This document shows positions 1 to 8,358 of a DNA stretch of 64,000 bases, piece by piece. The stretch comes from Halomonas sp. Its GTDB lineage: Bacteria; Pseudomonadota; Gammaproteobacteria; Pseudomonadales; Halomonadaceae. The stretch lies in assembly GCF_017515565.1 (NCBI RefSeq), contig NZ_JAFWFN010000004.1:62001-126000 (forward strand), given 5' to 3'. Position 1 is the first letter of the stretch. The number at the start of each line of letters is the position of its first letter. A program made the translations under genes and the position numbers. The notes beneath the pieces were generated by a model. The model searched no databases and was not told where the DNA came from. It saw only the letters and a list, made by a program, of their open reading frames with translations.

Positions 1-286
1 CTACCGCCAAAAAGCAGAAGCGATAGGCCTGCACTGGGTACATATTCCGGTAGCGCCCGGTGACTATCGCCCAGCGGATGTGAAGGCATTTGCACAGGCC
101 ATGCAGCAGTTACCCCGACCTATTTTAGCGTTTTGCCGCTCAGGAAAGCGGGCAACGCATCTTTGGGCGTATGCCAAACGCCATACCGAACAGTGCGACC
201 TAGCCGTGCTTTTCTCTGCTGCGAAAGCCGCAGGGTTTGATTTGGAAGAGCACCGTGAGGGGTTGGAAAATCAGCCTAATGAATAG
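1..286 (+). CDS. DUF442/Blh-type sulfur transferase-phosphatase domain protein (5' end outside window)
   Basis: The reading frame is open from base 2 to the TAA ending at 286, so only the last ~94 codons are present and the start lies upstream. The visible part reads HIPVAPGDYRPADV and then ILAFCRSGKRATHLWA. The C-x(2)-G-x-R signature (CRSGKR) is the phosphate/sulfur-binding loop of the TIGR01244/DUF442 family, related to protein tyrosine phosphatases and found in sulfide-handling operons of the BigR/Blh type. The SulP permease starts about 50 bp downstream on the same strand, so the two are probably co-transcribed. Substrate and exact reaction cannot be read from the sequence. Confidence 0.7.
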   Translation, partial: YRQKAEAIGLHWVHIPVAPGDYRPADVKAFAQAMQQLPRPILAFCRSGKRATHLWAYAKRHTEQCDLAVLFSAAKAAGFDLEEHREGLENQPNE

Positions 287-336
287 AACATCGCCGCGGG
301 GTGAGCGGTTGGCGAGCGACTACGTGAGTGCGCAAG

Positions 337-2070
337 ATGAGTCTTGAGCGTTGGATACCATTAGTCGGCTGGCTACGGCGCTACCAGCGAGCGCAGTTCT
401 CTCGGGATGCGCTGGCAGCGGTGATAGTAACGCTTATGCTAGTGCCTCAAGCACTGGCCTATGCGTTGTTGGCAGGGTTGCCCCCGGAAATGGGGTTGTA
501 CGCCAGCATGCTGCCGCTAGTGCTGTATGCAATTTTTGGTACCAGCGCGAGTTTAGCGGTGGGGCCAGTGGCCGTTGCCGCGCTAATGACAGCGTCTGCG
601 TTAAGCGGTTTTGCGACACCCGGTAGCCCGGAATACATTGGGGCCGCGCTGGTGCTCGCGGCGCTTTCAGGGCTTATTTTGATGGGCATGGGCGTACTGC
701 GGCTGGGTTTTTTGGTGAATTTTTTAAGCCACCCCGTTATTTCAGGGTTTATCACCGCCTCAGGTATTTTAATTGCCATTAGTCAGCTAAAGCATATTTT
801 AGGGGTCGAGGCGTCTGGTCATAACGTAACTGAGTTATTAGGTGCACTGTTCAGCCAGTGGCAGCAGGTTAACGTCATCACGTTAATGATTGGCTTAGGC
901 GTTTGGGGCTATTTGCTGGTCTGCCGTAAACATCTACAGCAGTGGTTGATAGCGCTGGGGGCTCCCGCCAACGTTTCCGGCATCGTCGTGAAAGCCGCGC
1001 CAATCTCAGCGGTGATGGTTACGACGCTGCTGGCCTGGGGCTTCAACCTGGATCAACACGGCGTTGATGTGGTGGGCTTTGTGCCCAGCGGTTTGCCAGC
1101 CATTGCGCTGCCAAGCCTTGATCAATCGCTGTGGGTGGGGTTGCTGCCGGCGGCGCTGCTAATCAGTTTAGTTGGGTTTGTGGAGTCGGTTTCCGTGGCG
1201 CAAACCCTTGCGGCGAAACGCCGTCAGCGCATCGACCCTAACCAAGAATTGATTGCCCTGGGGGTGGCGAATTTGGGTGCTGGTGTTAGCGGTGGTTCGC
1301 CGGTGTCGGGTGGGTTTTCCCGCTCAGTGGTTAATTTTGAAGCAGGGGCCGCAACGCCGCTGGCAGGTGCATTCACGGCCTTAGGAATTGTGCTGGCGAC
1401 GCTGTTGTTAACAGACCTGTTGGCGTTTTTACCTACCGCGACGCTGGCAGCTACGATTATCGTGGCGGTAAGCACGTTGATTGATTTACCCGCGGTTAAG
1501 CGAACATGGCAGTACTCCCGCAGCGATGGCCTGGCCATGGTGGCGACCTTGCTGTTGACGCTACTTCATAGCGTGGAAGTGGGCATTGTAGGCGGTGTGG
1601 TGCTCTCGCTGGGGCTGCACCTTTACCGTACCAGCCAGCCGCACAGTGCTGTTGTAGGCCGGGTGCCGGGCACTGAGCACTTTCGTAACGTGCAGCGGCA
1701 TAAGGTTGAGACTGATGAGCATGTGGCGATACTGCGAATTGATGAAAGCCTCTACTTCGCCAACGCTCGCTACCTGGAAGACACCGTGATGGCGCTGGCC
1801 GCCCGCTCCCCGTCGCTGAAACACATTGTGCTGACCTGCCAAGCCGTCAACATCATTGATGCTTCCGCATTAGAAAGCCTAGAAGCCATTAACGGTCGGC
1901 TAAAAGATGCCGGCGCTATGCTGCACTTAGCCGAAGTAAAAGGCCCCGTTATGGACCGCCTAAAAGGGACCGACCTTTATCGCGAACTTACCGGGCAGGT
2001 GTTCTTTACCACCTTTGAAGCCTGGCAAGCACTGGTTCATCCCGACGAAGCAGTCACGGCGGTAGCGTGA
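337..2070 (+). CDS. SulP family inorganic anion permease with STAS domain
   Basis: A 577-residue inner-membrane transporter. The N-terminal part has the SulP opening (RDALAAVIVTLMLVPQALAYALLAGLPPEMGLYASMLP, split here into about residues 25-65) and roughly ten to twelve hydrophobic segments up to about residue 430. The motif ESVSVAQTLAAKRRQRIDPN and GGSPVSGGFSRS are typical of the family core. A cytoplasmic STAS domain follows at about residues 450-565 (VAILRIDESLYFANARYLED, then IIDASALESLEAI). SulP proteins carry sulfate, bicarbonate or other anions; the upstream sulfur-transferase-like gene suggests a sulfur oxyanion. ATG 337 is preferred over the in-frame GTG at 328, although neither has a strong ribosome binding site. 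Confidence 0.88.
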   Translation: MSLERWIPLVGWLRRYQRAQFSRDALAAVIVTLMLVPQALAYALLAGLPPEMGLYASMLPLVLYAIFGTSASLAVGPVAVAALMTASALSGFATPGSPEYIGAALVLAALSGLILMGMGVLRLGFLVNFLSHPVISGFITASGILIAISQLKHILGVEASGHNVTELLGALFSQWQQVNVITLMIGLGVWGYLLVCRKHLQQWLIALGAPANVSGIVVKAAPISAVMVTTLLAWGFNLDQHGVDVVGFVPSGLPAIALPSLDQSLWVGLLPAALLISLVGFVESVSVAQTLAAKRRQRIDPNQELIALGVANLGAGVSGGSPVSGGFSRSVVNFEAGAATPLAGAFTALGIVLATLLLTDLLAFLPTATLAATIIVAVSTLIDLPAVKRTWQYSRSDGLAMVATLLLTLLHSVEVGIVGGVVLSLGLHLYRTSQPHSAVVGRVPGTEHFRNVQRHKVETDEHVAILRIDESLYFANARYLEDTVMALAARSPSLKHIVLTCQAVNIIDASALESLEAINGRLKDAGAMLHLAEVKGPVMDRLKGTDLYRELTGQVFFTTFEAWQALVHPDEAVTAVA

Positions 2071-2074
2071 CTGC
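2050..2074. terminator. Hairpin between convergent sulP and purine permease genes
   Basis: A perfect 9-bp inverted repeat (GCAGTCACG at 2050-2058, CGTGACTGC at 2066-2074, 7-nt loop) overlaps the sulP stop codon in the gap between two convergent genes. There is no clear T-run on either side, so a terminator role is only inferred from position. Confidence 0.35.
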
Positions 2075-2116
2075 AAGCGCGAAAGTCGGTCACCTTCAAC
2101 ATATGAAAAAGCGAGA

Positions 2117-3475
2117 TTAGTGCGTGGTCACCAGCATCACCACGCTGAGAGCAGCCGAGACCCACATGGCTGGTTTGATCGCCTGGATGTTGCCGGTGAA
2201 GAGTTTGATCAGTACGAAGCTGAGGAAGCCGAAGGCGATACCCAGGGTGATCGAATAGGTCAGCGGCATCAGGATGATAGCTAGAAAAGCCGGGAAGGCC
2301 TGGTCGAACTCTGTCCACTCGATCTTGCTGATCGGCGCCAGCATGAACAGCCCCACCAGCACCAGGGCAGGCGCCGTGGCGATACCCGGCACCAGCGAAA
2401 GCAGCGGCGAGAGGAATAGGAAAGGCAAAAACAGCAGAGCGATGACCACTGCCACCAGGCCAGTCCGACCGCCCTGGGCCACGCCAGCGCCGGATTCGAT
2501 GAAGGTCTGGGCCGCACTGGTACCCAACGGCGCCGCGATCATCGAGGCGAAGGCGTCGACGGTCATGGAGCGTTTCAGGTTGCGCGGGTTGCCATCTTTG
2601 TCCTTGAGGTTGGCCGACTCGGAGAGGGCCATGAAGCAGGACAGGGCATCGAAGAAGTTGGTGAACAGCATGACGAAGATGAACGGCAGGTAGGCAACCT
2701 TCAGCGCTCCCCAGATGTCCACCTGCATCACTGCGCTGAAGTCGGGCCAAGCCGCCAGGCCGCTCCACTCCACTACCACGTCACCGCCCCACAGCCGGCC
2801 CATAGGCGATGCCAGCAGGGTGGTCAGGGCGATACCCAAGATCAGCGCACCGTTGAAGCGCAGGATAACCAGGATCGCTGTCGCCATCATGCCGATGAAG
2901 AAGGTCACCATGCTGGCATCCATAGAGCCCAGCGTTACCAGCGTCGCGTCGCTGCCGACGATGAATCCCGCATTCTTGAAGCCGATGAAGGTGATGAACA
3001 GGCCGATGCCGCAGGTGATTGCGTAGCGCAGCGAAGGGGGAATGGCTTCAATGATCGCCTTGCGGACGTTGAACATGGCCAGTACGGCGAATAGCACCCC
3101 AGACCAGAACACGCAGCCGAGCGCCACTTCCCAGGAGAGCCCAGCGCCCTGTACCAGGGTATAGGTGAACAGGGCGTTCATGCCCATGCCTGGGGCGACC
3201 AGAATCGGGTTGCGGGCATAAAGCCCCATGGCCAGGCTGCTCATGAAACTGATCAGCACCGTGGCCGAGAGCGCAGCGGAGAAGGGAATACCCGCATCGC
3301 TGAGAATCGCTGGGTTGACCACAATGATGTACATGGACGCCAGGAAGGTCGCGATCCCGGCGAGGACTTCAGTACGCATTGATGAGCCGCGCCGGGTCAC
3401 GCCAAAATAGTGATCCAGCCAGTTAGCAGGCCGGGCGGTGCTCTTCTCGGCAAGGGAGGAGGAGTTCGGTTCCAT
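2117..3475 (-). CDS. NCS2 family (AzgA-like) purine permease
   Basis: A 452-residue membrane protein with about 12-14 hydrophobic segments. The N-terminus (WLDHYFGVTRRGSSMRTEVLAGIATFL) and the motifs NPAILSDAG, APGMGMNA and ESGAGVAQGGRTGL are characteristic of the AzgA branch of the NCS2 family, which imports adenine, guanine and hypoxanthine with protons. It lies 69 bp downstream of guaD on the same strand and is probably the last gene of the xdhABC-guaD operon, supplying the purine bases that the operon degrades. Only the exact base preference is uncertain. Confidence 0.88.
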   Translation of the reverse strand: MEPNSSSLAEKSTARPANWLDHYFGVTRRGSSMRTEVLAGIATFLASMYIIVVNPAILSDAGIPFSAALSATVLISFMSSLAMGLYARNPILVAPGMGMNALFTYTLVQGAGLSWEVALGCVFWSGVLFAVLAMFNVRKAIIEAIPPSLRYAITCGIGLFITFIGFKNAGFIVGSDATLVTLGSMDASMVTFFIGMMATAILVILRFNGALILGIALTTLLASPMGRLWGGDVVVEWSGLAAWPDFSAVMQVDIWGALKVAYLPFIFVMLFTNFFDALSCFMALSESANLKDKDGNPRNLKRSMTVDAFASMIAAPLGTSAAQTFIESGAGVAQGGRTGLVAVVIALLFLPFLFLSPLLSLVPGIATAPALVLVGLFMLAPISKIEWTEFDQAFPAFLAIILMPLTYSITLGIAFGFLSFVLIKLFTGNIQAIKPAMWVSAALSVVMLVTTH

Positions 3476-3544
3476 ATGGGTGATCCTATTGTTGTTGGAG
3501 ATCGTTATTGGAAATCGTTGTTAGTCGCCGGGCTGACCCAGTAG

Positions 3545-4885
3545 TCAGTCCCGGGCGTGTTGGCGCCTTCCGCCCGCCCAGGTTTCCAGTACGCTGCGGT
3601 CATCACCCAGCATCATCAGCGCGAACAGACGCTCGCTCAGGGTGCGGCAGCGTGCCTGTCGTCTTGCTAGCAGCGGTGTGGCATCCGGGTCGAGCACCAC
3701 GAAGTCGGCCTCCATGCCGGGGGCTAAGCGGCCTATCTCGCTATCCAGTGACAAGGCGCGCGCATTGCCCAGTGTCAGGCCGTAGAATCCTTGCCAAGCG
3801 GTCAGGGGCTGCCCCCGCAATTGCCCCACTTGGTAGGCGGCCTTGAGGGTCGCCAGCCCGGAGAGGTCGGTACCGCCGCCGACGTCGCTGGCATAGGTCA
3901 CGTTGAGCCCGACATCGCGTGCGGCGTGGCGGTCGAACAGCCCGCTGCCGAGAAACAGATTGGAGCTGGGGCAGAAGGCCAGGTTGGCGCCACGATCCGC
4001 CAGTCGGCGGCGCATCCCCTGGTCGAGATGGATGCCATGGGCAAAGGTGCTGCGTGGCCCTACCAGGCCCGACTGCTCGTAGACCTCAAGGTAGTCGCGG
4101 CTGCCGGGGAATAGCTCGGCCACCCAGTCCAGCTCGCCGGTGTTTTCGGACAGGTGGGTCTGCAGCCACAGGCTCGGGTCATTGCGCAACAGCCCGCCCG
4201 TCGCATCGAGCTGCTCACGGGTTGAGGTGGGGGCAAAGCGTGGCGTCAGGCTGTAACCGAGTCGCGCTGTGCCGTGCCATTCGCCTATCAGCCGCTCGGC
4301 GTCGCGAATGCCGCCCTGGGTGTCGTCGCAGAGCGCCTCGGGGGCGTTGCGATTCATGTGCACCTTGCCCGCCAGCATGCGCAGGTCGCGCTTGCGGCTG
4401 GCGGTGAAGAAGGCATCCACCGAGCCGGGGTGGCTGGAGCAGAACACCTGGGCCGTAGTGGTGCCAACCCGCAGCATTTCATCGAGAAAAACATTAGAGA
4501 GTGCCAGGGCATGTTCGTACTGGGCGAAACGACACTCTTCAGGAAAGGTGTAGTCGTTGAGCCAATCAAGCAACTGGCGCCCGTAGGAGGCCATGATCTC
4601 AAGCTGTACGTAGTGCACGTGGCTGTCGATGAAGCCGGGCATCAGTAGCTTGCCACGGTGGTCGATGACGTCGATTCCCGGAGGCAGGTTTGGTTCGAGC
4701 CGCGCATAGTCATCAATGGCGCGGATGCGGCCATTCTCGATCCACAGGGCAGCGTCTTCGATATGGCAAACGCTGCCCTCGGCAGGGGTGTTGCCCTCGC
4801 CGGGGTCGGCATCGAAGCTCAGCAGTTCAGCGCGTATCACGCGCGAGTCGTTTGTCGTCATGATAGGGGCTCTTTTTTTCCGCAT
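3545..4885 (-). CDS. guaD: Guanine deaminase
   Basis: A 446-residue amidohydrolase that converts guanine to xanthine, the substrate of the neighbouring xanthine dehydrogenase. Metal-binding HxH is seen in MPGFIDSHVHYVQLE, and PEECRF, KVHMNRNAP, QTHLSEN and YASDVGGGTDLS match the GuaD subgroup. The start is ambiguous: ATG 4885 adds eight residues (MRKKRAPI) before a second ATG at 4861. I keep 4885 because it is the last start in a stop/start chain coming from xdhC (see the repeat at 4881-4949), and no Shine-Dalgarno sequence is visible for either. Cytoplasmic; co-oriented with xdhABC. Confidence 0.92.
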   Translation of the reverse strand: MRKKRAPIMTTNDSRVIRAELLSFDADPGEGNTPAEGSVCHIEDAALWIENGRIRAIDDYARLEPNLPPGIDVIDHRGKLLMPGFIDSHVHYVQLEIMASYGRQLLDWLNDYTFPEECRFAQYEHALALSNVFLDEMLRVGTTTAQVFCSSHPGSVDAFFTASRKRDLRMLAGKVHMNRNAPEALCDDTQGGIRDAERLIGEWHGTARLGYSLTPRFAPTSTREQLDATGGLLRNDPSLWLQTHLSENTGELDWVAELFPGSRDYLEVYEQSGLVGPRSTFAHGIHLDQGMRRRLADRGANLAFCPSSNLFLGSGLFDRHAARDVGLNVTYASDVGGGTDLSGLATLKAAYQVGQLRGQPLTAWQGFYGLTLGNARALSLDSEIGRLAPGMEADFVVLDPDATPLLARRQARCRTLSERLFALMMLGDDRSVLETWAGGRRQHARD

Positions 4886-4949
4886 GTTTATAAAGGGCTA
4901 CGGCGCATGCTTATAAAGATGTACGGCGCATGTTTATAAAGGGTGCTGG
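4881..4949 (-). repeat. Three tandem copies of a 23-bp repeat forming a stop/start chain between xdhC and guaD
   Basis: Copies begin at 4881, 4904 and 4927, each with the core CGCATGYTTATAAAG on the plus strand. Read on the minus strand, xdhC ends at a TAA inside the third copy. Two bases later an ATG opens MRRTSL-stop, two bases after that stop an ATG opens MRRSPL-stop, and two bases after that stop an ATG opens guaD (MRKKRAPI...). The 23-bp period equals 21 nt of mini-ORF plus a 2-nt gap, so each copy keeps the coupling. Seen directly; a role in translation reinitiation is inference. Confidence 0.85.
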
Positions 4950-5800
4950 TCGATGAGGGCACGTAGTTCGCCTGGGTCGAGGCCGCGTTGGTCGGCCCGC
5001 TCATGGGCGCCCATCAGGGGCAGCAGCTCGGCCAGTGCGGCAAGCGCAATGGCATAGGGCGTCTTGTCGCCGCCAGTGCCGCCACTGGCCATGCCGATGG
5101 GGCAGCGCACTTTCGCCAGGGCCGCTTCGTCATGCCCGGCATCGGTCAGTCGCGAGCGGAAGCTAGCCCACTTGCTGTGTGATCCGATCAGGCCGATTGA
5201 GGCCATGTCGTCACGCAGCAACAGGGCATCCACGAGCTCGCGGTCTTCGGCGTGGTCGTGGGTCAGCACCAGCGCGTGACTGTTCGCAGGCAGCGCCGCA
5301 ACGGCGGCACGTAGGTCAGTTGCGTGGCGACAGGTTAGGCGCGGCTGCGCCTCAGCCCAGGCGGGAAAAACAGCGTCGCGGCTATCGTGCCACAGCACCT
5401 GCCAGGGCAGCGGGGCGGCCAGGCGAACCAGCTCGGTGCCGACATGGCCGGCGCCGAAGATAGCCAGGGTCGCCGCACTGCCGGGGAATACCTCCAACAA
5501 TACGTTGACGAAGCCGCCGCAACACTGCCCGCTGCGCCCACCCAGGGAGAAGGCTTCAAGGCTCATGCCGATTGCAGCGCTCGCCAGCCGCTCCCGGGCC
5601 ACGTCGATCACCTGAAACTCAAAGGTGCCGCCGCCCAGGGTGTCGTGGACGGCGTCCGCCGTGATCACCATGCGAGCGCCTGGCTCCCGGGGGGTGGAGC
5701 CAGCGCTGGTCACCACGGTGGCCAGCGCATGGGGCAGGCCGTCCCGCTGTAGGCGGTGCAGGGCCTCATGCCAGCTTTCGGGGCGCTGGGTATTCATCAC
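4934..5800 (-). CDS. xdhC: Xanthine dehydrogenase accessory protein XdhC
   Basis: A 288-residue protein of the XdhC/CoxI family, which binds molybdenum cofactor, promotes its sulfuration and hands it to the XdhB subunit. The N-terminal XdhC/CoxI domain shows VVTSAGSTPREPGARMVI and GGGTFEFQVID; the C-terminal Rossmann-like domain shows LAIFGAGHVGTELVRLAA and ends with the conserved IGLIGSHSKWASFRSRL and CPIGMASGGTGGDKTPYAIALA. It overlaps the end of xdhB by 4 bp, so translation is coupled. Its stop codon sits in the repeat that leads to guaD. Confidence 0.93.
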   Translation of the reverse strand: MMNTQRPESWHEALHRLQRDGLPHALATVVTSAGSTPREPGARMVITADAVHDTLGGGTFEFQVIDVARERLASAAIGMSLEAFSLGGRSGQCCGGFVNVLLEVFPGSAATLAIFGAGHVGTELVRLAAPLPWQVLWHDSRDAVFPAWAEAQPRLTCRHATDLRAAVAALPANSHALVLTHDHAEDRELVDALLLRDDMASIGLIGSHSKWASFRSRLTDAGHDEAALAKVRCPIGMASGGTGGDKTPYAIALAALAELLPLMGAHERADQRGLDPGELRALIDQHPL

Positions 5801-8358
5801 TCGTCACCTTGTTCCAGCGAGCAGGAACCGTATTGGGCACGTAGGGCCTCAGCCGCCATCAGCACGCGTTCGGGCGTGGCCGGGGTATCGAGTCGCGGCG
5901 CCTCGGCGTAGTCGGTAAGGCTTGCCAGGGCATCCCGCAGCGCGGACCAAACCGCCATGCCGAGCATGAAGGGAGGCTCTCCCACGGCCTTGGAGCGATA
6001 GATGCTGGCCATGGAGTTGGGGTGTCCCTCCAGCAGATTGACGTTGAACACCGGCGGTAGATCACCATAGGTGGGGATCTTGTAGGTGGCCGGGCCGTCG
6101 GAGATCAGCCGTCCGGCATCGTTCCACTTCAATTCTTCGCTGGTTAGCCAGCCCATGCCCTGGAAGAAACCGCCCTCCACCTGGCCGATGTCAATGGCCG
6201 GGTTCAGCGAGTCCCCCACGTCTTGCAGAATATCAACCCGGTCAACCTGGTACTCGCCGCTGAGGATATCCACGCTGACTTCCGCCACGGCAGCGCCAAA
6301 GGCGTAGTAGTAGAAAGGGCGCCCCTGGCCGACGTTGCGGTCGTAGTGGATCAGCGGGGTGGCGTAGAAGCCCTTCTCTGAGAGCGAGATGCGATTCAGA
6401 TAAGCCGCCTGGACCAATTCGCCCCAGGGAATGCGGCGCTCGCTCTCGCCGTGGCCGGCGATCAGGTGTCCGGCTTCCAGGCGCATGTCTTCGCGGTCAA
6501 GCCCCTGATCCTGATAAAGGTGCTCATGGGCGAAATCGAACAACCGCTGCTTGAGCTTCATGCAGGCATCGCGTGCCGCTTGGCCGTTAAGGTCGGTGCC
6601 ACTGGAGGCTGCGGTGGGCGAGGTGTTGGGCACCTTGTCGGTGCGCGTGGCGCTAATGCGGACTTTCTCGGTATCCAGCCCCAGTTCACGAGCGGCCACC
6701 TGACAGATCTTGGTGTGCAGGCCCTGGCCCATCTCGGTGCCGCCATGGTTGATCATCACGCTGCCGTCGGTATAAACATGCAGCAGCGCGCCGGCCTGAT
6801 TGTGGTGCTTTGCGGTGAAGGAGATCCCGAACTTCACCGGCGTCAGCGCTAGGCCACGCTTGATGATGGGGCTGTCGGCGTTAAATGCGGTGATCGCACG
6901 GCGCCGCTCCCAGTAGTCGCTGCTGGTCTCAAGCTGCTCGACCAAATCATGTAACAGGCCGACCTGATCCACCTGCTGGCCATAGTGGGTAATATCGCGG
7001 CGGGTAATATCGCGGCGGTTCGTGTCGGGGTCGGCACGGTAGAAGTTGCGCTTGCGTACCGTCAATGGGTCCTCGCCGATGCGCCGGGCGATGTCGTCCA
7101 TGGCCGCCTCTATCACCATCATGCCCTGGGGGCCGCCGAAGCCGCGAAAGGCGGTGTTCGAGGCGGTATGGGTGCGGGCACGGTGACCGGTCACGCGGGC
7201 ATCGCCCAAGGAGTAGGCGTTGTCGCTGTGGAACATGGCGCGGTCGACGATGGCGTCTGAGAGATCCGGTGAATAGCCGCAGTCGCCGATCAAGGTGATT
7301 TCGCCGCCCTGAATCACCCCCTGTTCGTCAATGCCCAGCCGGTAGCGGTTATGGAAGGGGTGGCGCTTGCCTGTGGCGCGCATGTCATCGGCGCGGGGTA
7401 GGCGGACACGGGTGGTGCGGCCGGTGCGCCGGGCGATCAGCGCGGCGATGCAGGCCCAGGGTGACGCCTGGGTCTCCTTGCCGCCGAAGCCGCCGCCCAT
7501 GCGGCGTACCTCTACGGTCACGGCGTGAAACGGGATGCCCAGCACCTCAGCCACCAGTTTCTGAGTCTCGCTGGGGTGCTGGTTGGAGGTAAAGACCACC
7601 ACGCCCTCATCTTCGGTGGGCTGTACCAGGCAGGCCTGGCCTTCCAGGTAGAAGTGCTCCTGGCCGCCGACAAACTGCTCATCTTCCACCACCAGCGCGG
7701 CGTCCTTCAGCGCCTGCTCCCAGTCACCGCTTTGCTGAACATGGGTGGGGCGCACGAACTCTTCCCGCTCGGCGGCGGCGACCGGATCAAGGCAGGCCGG
7801 CTGCTCATCGATCTCTATGACGGCGGCCTGAACGGCCTCGCGGGCGAGACGTAGACTCTCGGCGGCTACGGCGAAAATAACCTGACCTACGTAGCTGATC
7901 GTATCCGAAACGAAGATCGGGTCGCCCGGGAAGACCGGGCCGATATCGGTATGGCCGGGTACATCATCAACGGCAATCACATCCACCACGCCGGGCATGG
8001 TGCGGACCTTGTCCAGGTCGAGGCGGGTTAGGCGGCCATGGGCGACGGGAGAGAGGCCTAGGGCCACGTGCAGCGTATCGGCCGGGGCGCTCAAATCGTC
8101 GATGTAGGTCGCCCGCCCGGTGACATGCTTAACCGCGCTCTCATGGGCCTGGGAGTGCGGGTGAGTATGGGTATAGGGGAGCGTGTCGCGGGCCAGAGGG
8201 CCAGCACCTTTGATGCGCCCATCGAGTTCGTGACGGGCCGTCGTTGACTCGGCGCTGACGTTGGCGACGGCTTCTTTGTTGGATGCTGGCGCAGTTTCAG
8301 GCGCGGCATCGGGCGCCTTGGAAAGCGGCGCTGTAGAGAGCTTAGTGAGCGTACGCAT
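5797..8358 (-). CDS. xdhB: Xanthine dehydrogenase, molybdopterin-binding subunit
   Basis: The large catalytic subunit (853 residues as drawn), oxidising hypoxanthine and xanthine to urate. Family motifs seen are GGGFGGKETQ, AFRGFGGPQGMM, GGTEMGQGLHTK and the AVGEPPFMLG stretch carrying the catalytic glutamate. The recognisable domain starts only near residue 65 (HTHPHSQAHESAVKHVTGRATYIDD), so the first ~50 residues, rich in Ala, Thr and Pro, are a low-complexity extension or a start called too early. The drawn ATG overlaps the xdhA end by 17 bp. Works with XdhA (Fe-S, FAD) and XdhC. Confidence 0.93.
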   Translation of the reverse strand: MRTLTKLSTAPLSKAPDAAPETAPASNKEAVANVSAESTTARHELDGRIKGAGPLARDTLPYTHTHPHSQAHESAVKHVTGRATYIDDLSAPADTLHVALGLSPVAHGRLTRLDLDKVRTMPGVVDVIAVDDVPGHTDIGPVFPGDPIFVSDTISYVGQVIFAVAAESLRLAREAVQAAVIEIDEQPACLDPVAAAEREEFVRPTHVQQSGDWEQALKDAALVVEDEQFVGGQEHFYLEGQACLVQPTEDEGVVVFTSNQHPSETQKLVAEVLGIPFHAVTVEVRRMGGGFGGKETQASPWACIAALIARRTGRTTRVRLPRADDMRATGKRHPFHNRYRLGIDEQGVIQGGEITLIGDCGYSPDLSDAIVDRAMFHSDNAYSLGDARVTGHRARTHTASNTAFRGFGGPQGMMVIEAAMDDIARRIGEDPLTVRKRNFYRADPDTNRRDITRRDITHYGQQVDQVGLLHDLVEQLETSSDYWERRRAITAFNADSPIIKRGLALTPVKFGISFTAKHHNQAGALLHVYTDGSVMINHGGTEMGQGLHTKICQVAARELGLDTEKVRISATRTDKVPNTSPTAASSGTDLNGQAARDACMKLKQRLFDFAHEHLYQDQGLDREDMRLEAGHLIAGHGESERRIPWGELVQAAYLNRISLSEKGFYATPLIHYDRNVGQGRPFYYYAFGAAVAEVSVDILSGEYQVDRVDILQDVGDSLNPAIDIGQVEGGFFQGMGWLTSEELKWNDAGRLISDGPATYKIPTYGDLPPVFNVNLLEGHPNSMASIYRSKAVGEPPFMLGMAVWSALRDALASLTDYAEAPRLDTPATPERVLMAAEALRAQYGSCSLEQGDE

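Noticed and set aside
2037-2768. 243-codon minus-strand frame and several similar long frames inside real genes
   Set aside because: They lie in other frames of well-supported genes, have Arg/Ser/Pro-rich composition and no recognisable motif.
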